Assembly: GCA_964017195.1 (NCBI GenBank)
Contig: OZ024897.1
Coordinates: 37,481,036-37,545,035, forward strand
Length of the DNA stretch: 64,000 nt
Reading direction: 5' to 3'
Source of the DNA: Siderastrea radians
Lineage: Eukaryota; Cnidaria; Anthozoa; Scleractinia; Rhizangiidae
In this document: positions 41,674-55,800 of the stretch, piece after piece
Layout: each line of letters begins with the position of its first letter
Numbering within the stretch: position 1 is the first letter of the stretch
Position numbers and translations under genes: made by a program
The notes under the pieces: generated by a model
The model's database searches: none
Seen by the model: the letters and a program-made list of their open reading frames with translations, nothing else
Told to the model about the DNA's origin: nothing

Positions 41674-42609
41674 TTAGACGAAACATTGAGGCTTGTAACA
41701 GACAGCAACACTAACACTCTGAACAAAGAACTTACCAGAGCTCATGTTTACCGCTTCAACAAAGAATCGTGTTACATTGATATCACTGTAATAAGTATGG
41801 TAGTGCAAAAATAAATTTTAAGATTTGAAATAGTTTCCTTGTACTACTGGCGCTCTTGAGCCTTGTTGCCAAGGCGATAGAGGAGGAGGTCAAAATCAGT
41901 TTCCATTAATATTAGATCGTTTTACGAGGTAATATATATGAAACTTGTTGTCCAAAAAATATTTCATCAATGTATTTCCCTGATGGTATTTTCCGTTGGT
42001 CGTGGTGGAATACCGTAAATGGCCTAACAAATACTCGAGGAGTTTACTAAATTTTTTCATTGTTGAGAGCGGTGACAGTGTTTATAGTTGACAACTAGCA
42101 CGACTAGAATAGCCATAGTGTTCCAGAGCAAACTCGCTTTCACTTTGTCCGCCATCATTGTTCAGTTTGGCACCAAAACTTTGTTATAAGGAACAAAATC
42201 GTTTCAAACTGCATTGCGCGGTGTCGTCTGTATTCCTAGCGGGGCAGTATGGTTCTTTCGGGCCCCGCGCGCTACTGCGCACAAACCTCATCACGGGAAG
42301 TTTGTTAATAATTGCACAAGGATAGCGTACACGGGGCTATGGCAGTCACTCTTCTAGTTAGATACGCTAACCAGTCCGCCCTTTGTGAGAGCAAATCCTA
42401 AGAAGAATTAGCTAGCAGCATGTCGGTAGTGGAACCACTAGGTGATGGCCTGGCCCTAATTTCTCTCAAACGACGCCTGCCTTTCTTTGCACAGCAATCT
42501 AATTTCTTTGGCAAAATTTGTCGGGGTTTCCTGAAAAAAAGTAAATAATAACGTTAAATTGTCTCCAAAAAAGAGAGAGAGAGAAAAACAAAATGAAAAC
42601 AAATCCTTA
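41674..42609. other. Intergenic, 3' of GPCR
   Basis: GPCR 3' UTR (AATAAA at about 41811) then non-coding DNA. No further gene seen. Confidence 0.4.
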
Positions 42610-43350
42610 CCTTTTTCACCTCTAAGATAAGTGAAGTCCTAGGATGTGGCCATTTAATAGAAAGCCTAAATATACACTATTCAAGGGAAAGCTCTTGAAC
42701 AGTACTTTGCAATGGTTCTTTTAAGTATGGTTTGTGAGCAAGTTGAAAATTGAGTATTTACTTTGTAGTGTCATTATTTAATTTTTGCTAATCTCGCTTC
42801 GTGATGCTTAGTTTATATTCATGCTATGACCTAACTAGTCAGTAGCGATATAAAGGTCATCTTTCGCGAAGAATTTCGTTGCCGTCTAGTGTCATTTCCT
42901 ACTTGTCTGTGAGTCTGAGAGTTAGCAGTAATTTTAGCTGTGTGCACGTTTGAGAAAATTATCTGACCTTGGCCAAAGACCTGTGGATGGAATCCTGAGG
43001 TGTGACCATTCAAATGATAGCTCCTGAGCAGTACTTTCATGTGGTGCTGTTTATTATGCTGTACAAGATGGTTCTAATGTTTGAGTCTTTGGATAAAATC
43101 CTAAAATGTGACCATTCAAATGAAAGCTCCTGAGCAGTACTTTCCTGTGGTGATGTTTATCATGCTGTACAAGGTAGTTCTAACTTTTGAGCCTGAAGAT
43201 GATATCCTAAAATGTGACCATTCAAATGAAAGCGGAAAAACAGTAGTTTCATGTGGTGCTGTTTTTATACTGTACAAGGTGGTTCTAGCTTTTGAGTCTG
43301 TGGATGAAATCCGAACATGTGACCATTCAAATGAAGGTTACTGAGCAGTG
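42610..43350. repeat. Tandem repeat of about 110 bp (GTGACCATTCAAATGAAAGC unit)
   Basis: Units starting near 42635, 42995, 43105, 43212 and 43317 share GTGACCATTCAAATGAAAGC, GAGCAGTACTTTC, and GTACAAGGTGGTTCTA. Some are in frame, giving repeated CDHSNE peptides, but no gene start or product is evident. An inverted partial copy lies at about 43575-43625. Confidence 0.65.
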
Positions 43351-43821
43351 CTTTCCCGAAAATTTATCAAAAATTCTCAAAAGGTGAACCACGTTGTATT
43401 GTACAGCAACATAAAAAGCGACACAGCAAAACGCCAGTTTCATTCACAGATTCAAGAGTTAGAATTCGACCGGGAACCCGAGGGCCACAGGTTTGTCAGA
43501 CTGTTAGGTGTCACCCTCGTTAAACAAAGTTGATTTATTGATTTGACTTAGAATCACCTTGTACAGAATAATAAACAGTACTACAGGAAAGTACTTCTCA
43601 ATAGCTTTCACTTGAATGGTAGCGCACGTTTTCGTCCTCAAACTATCCTCAAGTTAAAGCTTCGTTAAACGAATCAGTAGGGTACTCCTAGCATGAAACA
43701 CGCTCAGACCGCAACGTCCGCACCAGAGCTTCTGCGATTTTTCCTAAACACGTCAACAATACAACGCGCGAACTGAATTTAGTTCGGCTGTCAAAATAAT
43801 ATTACAAAAGCGAAAAAGAAC

Positions 43822-46800
43822 CTAGAAACAAGGGTAATACCTTGCGTTAAACTCCGCAGATATTTGCTCCAAAGTTCTGTTTTTCGTCTCGGGGACGTAT
43901 TTATAGATGAAAATCACGGCCAAGGTACAAATTATTGTGTAGAAAATAAACGTCCACGATGTTCCAAAGGTACCTGCAAAGCAAGAAAAGTGCTTAGACT
44001 AAATGAATGCTGAACAGGGCTAAACCTTCATCCGGTGGGGGGGGGGGGGGGGGGTACCTTTCGGTATTTTGGACGGCAGTTCTCGTCCCAGCCTAAGGCT
44101 GGGAAAGTTAATCCCATTTAAGACCAAAAACATATTGTTTTGTTTTTATACCCTTCTGTAGGTTTAGCACCGAAAGTCGCTTACTGTTTCCGACCAAAAC
44201 GGCAAAATTCAGTCCAGTGGGAAAAACATAACCCTTTTCCAACCAGAGTGGCCAAACTCTAAGGCAAATCTCACAGCAACACATCTGTAAAGCTATACCC
44301 TTCCAAGTTACTTATATAAGAGAGCCCCCCCCCCGTACTGTGGGACAAGGTCAAACGCGCAAACAAGAGGGAAATAATAGCCACTGGGTGTTTTCATTTA
44401 CTTCTTTTGGTTGTTTGTTTGCTTCTTTCTCGTTTTTACGATCGCCACTTCGTTTCTCTTTTTCAACATTGTACATTAGTGCGAATTACAAATAAATAAG
44501 CAACAGTAGGCTAAGAGCAGTCTTCCTTTTGTTCTAAGGTGAAAAGCGAAACACGATGACGCGCACGAAATCATCCCGTCGAATCTCGAAGTGCACCGGG
44601 GTTACTTGAATGCTTGGTTGCAAGCATGTTTTGCTTCGCGCTTGAGAGAAACGAAACCTGATGAAGACAGTAGAACAGCCCAATTTCGATATATTAAAAT
44701 TCAGTCTTAAACAATAGGTATCATTTCGAGGCTTAGGGGAATAAACCCATATAAATCGTTATATTATTCCTCTAAGCCTCGTAGTGATGTCTATTGTTTT
44801 AAGTTGAATTTTAATATATCGAAATTGGGCTATTGAAGGATCTGAAAGTCAGGAACATCTAGAAAGTACTTACTGAGCATGTCGAGAAATGTCAGGGACA
44901 CCACGAGGTTTGTGCCCCAGTTAAGTACAGTGGCGATAGAGAAGGCTCTTCCTTTGATACCAGCTGGGAAGATTTCACTTAACAGTAACCACGATACTGT
45001 GAAGTAAGAGAGTGAAAAATTAGGATCTTGCCTAATGGCTTTTACTTTCGAAGGATAAAGGATTCTTCCTTCAGGCATCGACTAGCCTGCGAATGCATCA
45101 CTTCCAGTCCCTAGGGGCGTTCATGCCCTAACGATGGGGAGAGAGAAAGGCGGCTAGGCATCGGTGAACAATTGACCTGTTCGTTCACCACTGGAGAATC
45201 ATGACTTTTGGCTCAACATTGTCAATCAGTTGGTTGCACATTGTTTCAAATTTCCCCTGAATTGCTAAATCAAAGGCGTCTCTAAAAAACTTTTTACCGA
45301 TGTCACACAAGATGGCAAATCAGTTGAGAGTGCTTTTCACTCAAGCAAAAAGAGACAACTTCAATGGTATGATTAACCACACCATAGATCGTAAAAGTAA
45401 CCTACGATCACCAGTTCCTCAACATGTAAATTAGTTTAAGCATTCTTAATGTAACGTATATAAATTTACATATAGTTATTTGACTTAAGGACCTTCTTAT
45501 TTTTATTTTTATTCTTGAGGGGAAACGTTAAAGGGTTAACCTCATATTCTTCCCTTTCAAGATGTATTATATAATTTTTTTTCTGTAAATGGTTTGAACC
45601 CAGGAGTCATATCATAATTCGGTAAATTGTGATCGTCCGGGTGAGTGTAGTCCTGAGAAGGACTGTTTGAGGTGACATTGACTGACGTTTCGACAACCTG
45701 AGCGGAAGTCATCATCAGAGTCAAGTGAACTGTGAATCGCCGGTAGATGTTATAAGTCTCTGGTCGTTGTCCTGATTGGTCGACGATCTCGTGATGTTAT
45801 TGGTCGTCTGTCATTTAAGCCGTGATGCTATTGGCTGTGAAGACTGTTAAACGTGATTGGTGCGTTTTGATCCGTCTTTTGTTAGTCAAATGTCCGTTGG
45901 TCTATTGTCAGTCAAATAAGTCGGTTTGTCTATTGTTTGTCTGTCTTGTTATTGTCGGCAATCAGTCGTTTGTAAAGTGCAGGTAGCTGTTGGCAACGGT
46001 TCAGTGGTGTTTGTTCTAAGTTAGTAAACCAGCTTTCCAGAGTGTCAGCTGTCACTACTGCAACCATACCTTACATCAAAGGAACTTCTGAAACTATCGC
46101 ACGAATCCTACAACCCTACAACATCCGCGTTGCTCACAAACCTATCACTAATTTACGACAGCTACTGACGAACGTTAAAGACAAAGACGAACCGAGCGAC
46201 AGACGGGGAGCAGTTTATAAAATCAAATGCTGCGACTGTCAGGCCACTTATATTGGTGAGACCGGCAGAAATCTGAACGTCCGACTGACTGAACACAAAC
46301 GAGCGACTAGAAATGGTGATATCAACAATCACATTGCTGAGCACCATTTAAAAACAAATCACAGAATCGACTGGGACTCTGCTGAATGCGTTACCTACAG
46401 TATGGACTACTATCAACGAATCACTCTGGAAAGCTGGTTTACTAACTTAGAACAAACACCACTGAACCGTTGCCAACAGCTACCTGCACGTTACAAACGA
46501 GTGATTGCCGACAATAACAAGACAGACAAACAATAGACAAACCGACTTATTTGACTGACAATAGACCAACGGACATTTGACTAACAAAAGACGGATCGAA
46601 ACGCACCAATCACGTTTAACAGTCTTCACAGCCAATAACATCACGGCTTAACTGACAGACGACCAATAACATCACGAGATCGTCGACCAATCAGGACAAC
46701 GACCAGAGACTTATAACATCACGTGACTCTGATGATGACTTCCGCTCAGGTTGTCGAAACGTCAGGCAATGTCACCTCAAACAGTCCTTCTCAGGCCTAC

Positions 46801-49800
46801 ACTCACCCGGACGATCACAATTTACCGAATTATAATTTTTTTTTTCATTGCATCTTGAATACACGTTATTTTATGTTTTATGTTAAAAACGTTGCGACGT
46901 CAGCACAACGCCTTAAACCTACGTCCCCGAGTGAACAGTCTCACCTGGTCCAAAACTAAACGAGTAAGCACCAACAAACAAAACCAGGGCACTAAGTGTG
47001 AAATACCGCAGTCCTTTGCTAGCTATGTTTGGTTTGGATTTCGTGGTATTCAGCGAACCTCCAGTAGATTTCGTGGGAAACAAAGTCGAATAAATATTTG
47101 TAGTATTCGTAAAAGAGCTAACAGGAATCTCAGTTGTTGAGGCATAAGGTAAAGTTGGCGTTGAAGGTAAATTTGAAAATTGCTGTGGCGTAGTTGAATT
47201 GAAGTGGCACTTTCTTGCTGGTTGTCCGAGAGACGTGTAGTGAGCAATGATTCCAAGGGTTAGAATGCTGACAGTCATTATTGAAACGCCTATGAGAAGA
47301 AAACGACGACGACCTGGACGGAAAGAAACATAAGTTGAGACAACAAAAACAGCCAAGAATCAAAGTAGGCCAAATAGAGGTAAAACATAAAACAAGAATG
47401 CACCGCAAAATTCAGTCTTACCACCTTTGTCCACTGTGCTGAGAGAGATCACTGTAGCAACAAGCTGTAAGAACAAAATAACACTTCTAACAACTGCCAT
47501 AGAGCGGTTTTCAATTCTTGGTTCTCATCATTATGATAAAATGAGTTTGCCTGCATGAGCAACATTCAGAAGTTCAACTTAGAGTTAAACAGAAGGTAAA
47601 CGCAAACAACGAAAACTATTACTGGGTCTGCAGTACTCTTCGAAAGATAGTTATCGAGAAAATAATTTTCAGAAAATTAAAGGACACAGTATGCGTCCGA
47701 CATGTTGGTGTCTCTCTTTTGGGCACCAATATGGCGGCCATAAAAGTCAGTACAAGAAATTAGATAACTAATAAAATCAACTTTCCTAGTTTCCCTTCAT
47801 ACTTACAGAGACGACATTTTTGCGTTATTGTGATACTTGAAAATTAAAAAGTAACGCAAAAATAGCGGATTGAGGATATTTTGAGAATTCCTGTATGTCG
47901 AGCTGCCACGAATTTGATCAAATTTCAAACTGTTTTATCCGTAAAACAAAGCAATATATCGACATGAAACTTTCCTTGAACATTTATCTCACTAATGTGT
48001 TGAATACATTGAAAGAGCAGTTTTGTGGTGGCCTTAGTTTACGATTTAGAATTTTGATGACGTCACATGAAACTCAGCAATTGAACGTCGAAAATAACTC
48101 GTGTTTGCCTCAGTTATGTTTTACTATGCTCCGTGGTTAGTTGAAACTCCTCCCATATTTTTCTCCCTGAACCATATAGAAGATCATAGAAAAGAAACCA
48201 AAACCAATCTTGTCTTGCGCAGATGTGTAGTTAATGATATAGATTGACATCGATTGTCATCAATTATCGATTTCATCGATTGGATACCCCGGGTTACAGG
48301 TATTTGTTTTCAGTTTTGATTGGTTAATCGTGTTGTTCACGTCAGTGGTAACTGGCCCGAATAACAACTTTCGTTTGGTTAAACCGATTAAAAGCATCTC
48401 TGCAAACATCCGGGAGCAAAAAATAAGGCAATGAACCAATCAGAGGTAGAAGCAAATACATGCAGCTGGTGCCAAGCGCGGGAAAAACTGAAATCAGTGC
48501 CAAGCCCGGGAAAACAGGCAACCGGAGTCAGGCGCGGAAAAACAGCGCTATCGGCGATTAAATCGGCGATAGCTATCCGTTAAACGCCGATTTTGTCCAA
48601 CTGTTTCGCCGTTTAATGCTTTAAGCTATCTGTTTAATGATTTTGTTCAACCGTTTAACGTTTTTGGACTTTGTTCAAGCGTTTAACAATAAATTTTAGC
48701 ATCCGTTTAAATGGTGTCCGTTAAAACGTTTCAGTTTGCCGTTAACTGTCCGTTTATAATCCGTATATTTTTACCCTTTAGAGTATGCTGTCCCACATTC
48801 AAGCAATATACCACACATTTCTATGGTTTATTGGCTCAAAAAACCACGCGGGATGTTGGAAGAATACGAAAAGGGATTGCAAGTCACGAGCCGTAGGCGA
48901 GTGATTTACAAGCTTTTCGAGTGTTATTGCAACATCCCAAGTGGTTTTTTGAGCCAATAAACCATAGAAATGTGTGGTATATTGCTTTTATATAATAACT
49001 ACATTTTCCATGTAGTTTACTGGTATAATAATCAATAGCTATTGACCAATCACAGCGTGCGCATTATCTTCAGTTATTGTATAAAAGCTTATATTGCAGG
49101 CGTTTTTGTAACCCGCTATGGAGCTGAGTAAACGTTAACCAGGGTCTACGCCAAAGCGAATACAATTCTTTAGACGGTCAATCAAAAGCCATCCTAAATG
49201 AGCGATTACAGTGCAATAAGCAGTTACAACAACTCACGTTAGGGTGCATACCTTAGCGATGCCGATTCCTAAGCTGGCAAGTGTAGCTTTCTCACCAGTC
49301 TGGAAACCAAGCGCTTGGAAGATTGTTGAGGCATAGAACACTATTGTTGGTTGCCCTGTGAACTGTAGAGCAGTGTGAGGTAAATAATGAATATATTAGA
49401 AACAGAAGGTAAATACAGACCCACAGAGGTCTGAGAAGCACAGCCCAGTCACTCAGAGGATTTGCGCAGTTGTAAAGCACACCACACCATTTCAAACTCG
49501 GCTCAATTTCACCGTTTTTGTCAAGATAAAACATGAGTGTTACCTGTTGTAGAAACACCACTCCGCCACCCACGAACATTCGGCTTCGCATGTTATCCAT
49601 GTGGCTTATCAGGTCAGTGAACTTGTAGCGCTGTCAACAAATACAAACATTTAACACATCTTGCAATTAAGCCATATGACCAACACGTATGCTGTATGCC
49701 AATAAAAGTCAACATACATGTGCAAGATTTGCTTACTAACTGGAGATGACACTTTTATATTGCAAGGTACCTAGACTGGTCTCCAGTCCCTTCCAGTCCC

Positions 49801-52800
49801 CTGTACAGGCTTTATGGGTATGTGTCGTTGTGAACGGTAAGGTCTGCAGCCAGTTTAGTCTGGGATGGGGTATAGGAATCCGACAGATTTGATCCAGAAG
49901 AGGGTATCATCTATAGGGAAATAGGAACTGTCACCGGCTGAGATAGGGTAGGGATTTTCGGTTTCTAGTCTAGAATAGGATTGCACAATGAAGCTGAACA
50001 TGCTCTGGTGTAGGGTAAGGGTCTCAGAGTCCAGGCAGCACAACTCCAGCCAAAAATTTACAGAGTACCTCCAAACCCCTCCCCTCCCCTATCCTTCCTC
50101 CCATATCATGTGCTACCGAAAAACAAAAGAATTGCAGTACCACTACATTCAGTAACATGGCCACAACCTACAAGAGGTGCCGGGTGCATATCATCTAATT
50201 ACTACATTAAAATACATACATATTCGACTTTAAGTCCAGCCTTGATTTTTGTAAGCTCCTCATATGGGTCACCTGACCAGCGCAGCTTCTGGATCATCCT
50301 ACAAGCCTAACCATAAACACGAGAAAGACAATTAAGGAAAAGGTGAAAACCAACAGACGGTGACAGTCATTCTCAACAGAATATTCACCCACATAAGCTA
50401 GGACAGTTTCTTTGTAGCCACAGAAACCAGTGGTAGGCTGTGAGATTTAACATTGGCAGTGCTAAGTCTTTCTCTGAGGCTATGACCTGTTAGATACATA
50501 CTTACGGCTCCATTTTTCATGTGATGCATTGACAAAGACCATAACTGCTCTAAGGGCTTGGACACACGGGTGAAACATTTGCATGCAACTGGTGTAACAA
50601 AATAGCAACACATTTCCACCCAATTCTACTCGTTAGTTTTTTTCCAAATTGGTAAAAGAGGGTTGTTGCACCCAGCAACATCAGAGGTAGACACATGGTG
50701 CAATTTAGCACTTCCATGTAATTTTCCACTTTAGAAAGGATTAGGGACGCCCGTACGATAGAATAAAACTTATTGCCAAAACCAATCTCTCCACAAAATA
50801 AAAGAACAGTCGTAGCCTAAAGGAAATCTAATACAATCTTGTCTATTTTAAAAAGTGTGCCCCCTCCCCCCCCCAACCATACAAACTCTATGAAACTGTA
50901 AATTGTTTGATGTTTAAAAGCCATTTAATCAGTTTTATTTTAACTGATTAGTTGCAAACTTAGCAGGATTATCATTTTTGAGGTGATACATTAGTTGATG
51001 TAAAGTTTGATCAATCAGTCAATTTAAATAATTCATTGCGCCCTGTCCTCTATGTTGGGCATAATGTTGCACTGCATGTCCACGATGACTGTTCACACCC
51101 CTTCATAGTGGATAAGAAGTTAGGTTTCACATTGCGGCAGAGTCTCAAAGAATATGTGGAGCAAAGGGTCTTATCTAAGAAAACAACACAAGACTGGGGC
51201 AAAGACTTGAATCTTTTGATTTCAGGCTAATTATCTTTCTAAGAACAAGATCTTCACGTCTCCACGCCGTTAAGGCCAAGTAATACGGATAACTTTCTCA
51301 TGCAACCTGTCCTGCAACAATGTACCCTTGTAGAATCAGACACTATGTACAACTTATGTAAATGCTATGTCATGGTACTATGCAAAGGGTATGTCATAAG
51401 TATTTAAAAACTATGCTCAGTGCCATACAATGGTATTATTTAAACTCTGTGTAATTTATATGCCCCTTCTATTTTTTTGAAAAGAAATGCTATGTTTTTG
51501 CTAGTCAAATGGAACCTTTACATAGTCTATTTCAAAACTATGTACATGTAGTTGCAAAGAGATCAATGTCAAAGAAATGACATAGCTTTTAAATAGTATC
51601 TGCATATGTTTGAAATAGTTTTAACATAGCTTTTAGATAAAGCTTTGCAAAGCCAAAATGCAGCTTGGCAGTGATTGGATAGCATTGACATAGTGATAAC
51701 ATACAATATAAATAGCCTTTTAATAGGAATGAGATAGATAATCAATAGCTTTCAAATAGAGAAAGCATGTGACAAAAATAGTTTTTAAATAGGGTTTAGA
51801 CAGATTTTACATAGCATTGGAATAGAAAAAATATATGGTGTAAATAGCATTTAAATAGCTTTGAAATATTGATAGTATATCCCATTGCATAGAATTTACA
51901 TAGCAGAAACATGGTGTTGACTGATCCATCCAAACAGAAGTAACCAGTTTACTTATCAAAACAAGAACACCAGATTACTTTAAAATGTTTTTAATAATAA
52001 GCTTTTCCTCTTACAGTGCTCGATACTTGAAATAATCCATATATGAAACAAAAAAAGTATAAATACTAAGCAACAACACCTAATACAAAAATCAGCAGTA
52101 CAAATTACAGTTACTGCAGGAACTTTCAATTTTCAGAGGTTGTCTCTTTGGCTTTCCTCTCTCCCTATAAAGAAAACAGTAATATATATTTTTAATATTG
52201 ACGGGTTCATTTTCAATCTGTGATGTTAATATAACTCCAAGGGTACTTTTTGCTATAAAATGAATAACATGATCCTAACTACAAAACAAAAGAGCACTCA
52301 AAGACTAAAAATGTATTTTTTTTCTTTGAGAAGCATCCAAGATAAGATAATGAAAACATGGTTTTGACTTAATTTAGTTGCTCCCAGTTCCATCTTTCCT
52401 CCATTCATAATACCGGTAATATTGTTAGCTTTGAAGTTGATCTCACTTCAAGTTCTTCTCTTCCTAGCACTACACCATTCTTTGTACTCCAAGAAATCAA
52501 TACATACATCTAAATAAGAGGAAGAGTCTGTCAAATCGAGGATCCTTTGGTTCAAACGCACATGAAAACCTGTTGTAGTTTCAAGTTTTTCTTCGGTTTG
52601 AAGTTTCAAAACAATCTTCAAATAAATCTTAAATAAGCTTAAAGGGGCAGTATCACGGGGATTTTCCTCGTGTTTCGTCAAAATGCTCCTGGAACCACAG
52701 GCAGCCCAAGCTCACGCCTCGAGAAAGCGAGGAATTTATAAATTATTTATGGTTCTCGAGTCGGGACGTGACCTTCGAGAGAGACCGGTATTGGGTTACA

Positions 52801-55800
52801 AGCGGCCGTTAACAATTTGAGACTTTGTATGGGGAATAAAATATCGTCGATTTCGAACGTGAAATAAAACTCAATTTCAACACTTTTTTAGTGAAATGAA
52901 TAAAACTATCTTACCTCTTGCATCTTTGTGTGTTTTTGGGGCTCATTCTATCGTTTTGGGCTTTCTTTGTCACGACAGTTGGGTTACAAGCGGCCGTTAA
53001 CAATTTGAGACTTTGTATGGGGAATAAAATATCGTCGATCTCGAACGTTAAATAAAACTAAATTTCAACATTTTTTTAGTGAAATGAATAACACTAACTT
53101 ACCTCTTGCGTCTTTGTGTGTTTTTTGGGCTCATTTCATCGTTTTGGGCTTTATTTGTCTTGACTGTTACTACCTTCATAAGACGAAGTCAAGGCTCCAC
53201 ACCGTTTCTAGCTGGCGATTCGAACTTGTCTACTCGAAGGCGGTTTGCGGCCAGAAAATCCATCCTATCGCAGATTTTTTCAGCCAGAGGTAAAGTTCTA
53301 TGATCTCCACACCTTGTAAAATGTTCCCTCGCCAAATATCCCCGCTCATTTTCCTGAAAATGAGCTTTTTCACACTCGACAGTGGCATCACGCACAGCAC
53401 TATTGTATCGATCAACCAATGACAGAGCGAGGCGACCCGACGGGATACGGGAAATAAACAAACGGCTGAATTTGAATTTTTCTGCGGGGTTTTCCGAGAG
53501 AGATACAAAATGTTTTCAAAAGTGAAGAGACCTCTCGAAATAGAGCGAGATTCCTCGCCGAAAAGAGCGAAATCTCGCAAATCTCGCAAAGTGTGAGTTT
53601 AAGCGTCGCTTCACTATCTTGCTTGTTTGCGGTGGAAACTTCACTTTATCTTCTTTTAAAGCACGTTCCAGTGGATCCTTTTTGTGGGGAGGAGCGTTGC
53701 GTGACGACCCTAAAAACGGCTGCGAAGGAGACTACCAGAGTTGCTGCTTACTGCTAGGTAACCAAGCAAAGTTTTGCATTTGTAACCAGGCTCTTGTGAA
53801 GCAAAAGATGGCGGCCGATGTAGCGTTCAAATTGACTGAAGTGTAATGCACATCGCAGTGCACAAGTCCCAAAAGTTAAAGTAAAATGTCCACGCCAAGA
53901 TGGAGTAGACGTTGGCTGTACGATTCAACAGTAGAAGTGCCCAAAACAACAAGATGGCGACGTAAAATTGATTCCAGTTGCCCCGCACGTGAAGACGAAG
54001 TTGTTGACATTCGTGGGCGGTTTTTCATCCGAGGTGTTCGTAGACGCATCCGTAGTAGACTTGGGAAACAACACTAAACTTTTAGACGAATGTCTGTCTA
54101 ATGAAATGAACAAAACTCAATCATCTTTCAACGATTGTTCGCAAACTACAGCTGGTGGCCACGATGCATCCTGCATGCAGAAGATTGGTCATGAATTCGA
54201 AATGAGTGATGACTAGTATGCAGTCATCAGAAATGTTGCAGCTGTGACCTGCCCTGTGAGTACTTTGCAGTAGTAGAAGTTTCAGAGAGAGACGATGAGC
54301 AGCTACCCAAGTACAGGGACAGAACAATGGTTAACCACATTACAAGGGTGAAGACATCAAACAGGTACCTTCTTTTGCATTAGATATTTTCTTATGTATC
54401 ACCACCACTTGCAGTGACTATGTATTTTTTGTTAATAGCAAGCACGCCATTAATTGGGCACCTGATTTTCCGTTTGATTATCAGAGCATTACAGTTAGCT
54501 TCATATGTTTATTTAATAACTTTCTGTGTTCTCTCTTTTAGACTCATGGCTGTCCCTGTGGTGAACATTATGAGAAAATTTCTCAGAGTGGATGTCTCAT
54601 CTGGAAATTACTTTTGTCTGCTACCAGATCCTTATGAAAAAGACTGACCAGTATCACTGTCCTGTAAATATTATCACATTAGTTATCATTACAAACTCCA
54701 TGGTATGATCTCTATAACAGTAGTGTTAGCAATTTATTAGCATGAGACTTAGTAGAAACATCAATTTATCCAAATACAAACATGCTTGGAGGCTTGTGAC
54801 TACTGTTGCAAATAATAAAGCCTATTTAATACTGTATTCACAAATTGTGTGGAAATGCAATATCCTCTCGCACAAATCTGATTTCAAGAAAATCCTGTGA
54901 CAAGGTCTCAAAGAACCCTATATACCAAAGGGTATTACTTAAAAGAATCCTGCACATGCGTCTGTCGCTTTCAACTAGGGAGCTTCAATGCATAAACTAG
55001 ATCATTTGATTTGGCAAAGGATAACTGTTTGAAAGTTTCTAAAAGTTGTTGCATCCCATTTCGGACTCTTAATCGGTCATCACCTTTTTCGGGTTTACCT
55101 CGGTGTAAGAACCTGACAAGATTTTCTTTGTTTGCTAGCTTTTGTTTTGCTGTACGGTATTGTTTTAAATGTTTTTGTTTCCTTTGTTTTACGTCATCCG
55201 TGAGTTTCACAGGTTCTTACACCGACGTAAAGCCCCTTTTTCAGACCCCCATGTCCATTTATTAGATTTTGGGTGGTTACTTAATAGGGGTAAAGAAAAT
55301 AGAAAACCCTCATAGGGATGTCCAAAAAGGTGGCAGAAGCCACTTTATAGAGGTGGCCACTTTGAAGAGGTTTTGTATACAGTATTTTACTAACAATAAT
55401 TTGGGGACTTTGATAACTGGCGGCTTAATAGAGGGTGGGCACTTAATTGAACTTTGACTGCATTTTCATTTGTAAAAAACACTGTATTGTTGAGTGCACA
55501 CTGCTAAGTGGGATGGTCACATAGTAAATACATAGGATGCATTGATTGTTTATGTCCACAACATAGGAAATAAATAGCATTATGTAAAAGCTATGTCACC
55601 TTTTACCTTTGATGTTAACTTCAACATGGTTATTTAACAGCTATGTCAGATTGTCACATAGTAAATACATAGGATGTTTCATTTGTCATTGCCATAACAT
55701 AGGAAATAAATAGCATTATGTTAAAGCTATGTAACCTTTTACGTATAAAATTGGATGTCAACATGCTATTTAAAAGCTATGTTGAATTGTCACATAGTAA

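Larger units (their letters stand above)
45570..46834 (+). mobile_element. Penelope-like retroelement fragment with inverted arms
   Basis: Arms 45614-46040 and about 46428-46834 are inverted copies. The + arm contains the 3' end of a GIY-YIG endonuclease gene and a hammerhead-like motif. Sequence TATAATTTTTTTT flanks both sides (about 45569-45582 and 46831-46843) as a probable target duplication. The reverse transcriptase is missing, so this is a 5'-truncated copy with an inverted 3' fragment at its head, a layout usual for Penelope-like elements. Lies in the intron between exons 46945-47313 and 44874-44996 of the transporter, in the opposite orientation. Confidence 0.8.

Noticed and set aside
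44038..44056. Long poly-G run as a G-quadruplex regulator
   Set aside because: A homopolymer of this length in an intron may be an assembly or sequencing artefact.
53189..53589. Minus-strand frames in the TA-flanked element as genes
   Set aside because: Two overlapping frames without recognisable domain or clear splice signals; not enough to call.
54269..54648. P2X7-like C-terminal domain in the unidentified exons
   Set aside because: The required Cys/His pattern is absent; only a loose resemblance in hydrophobic positions.
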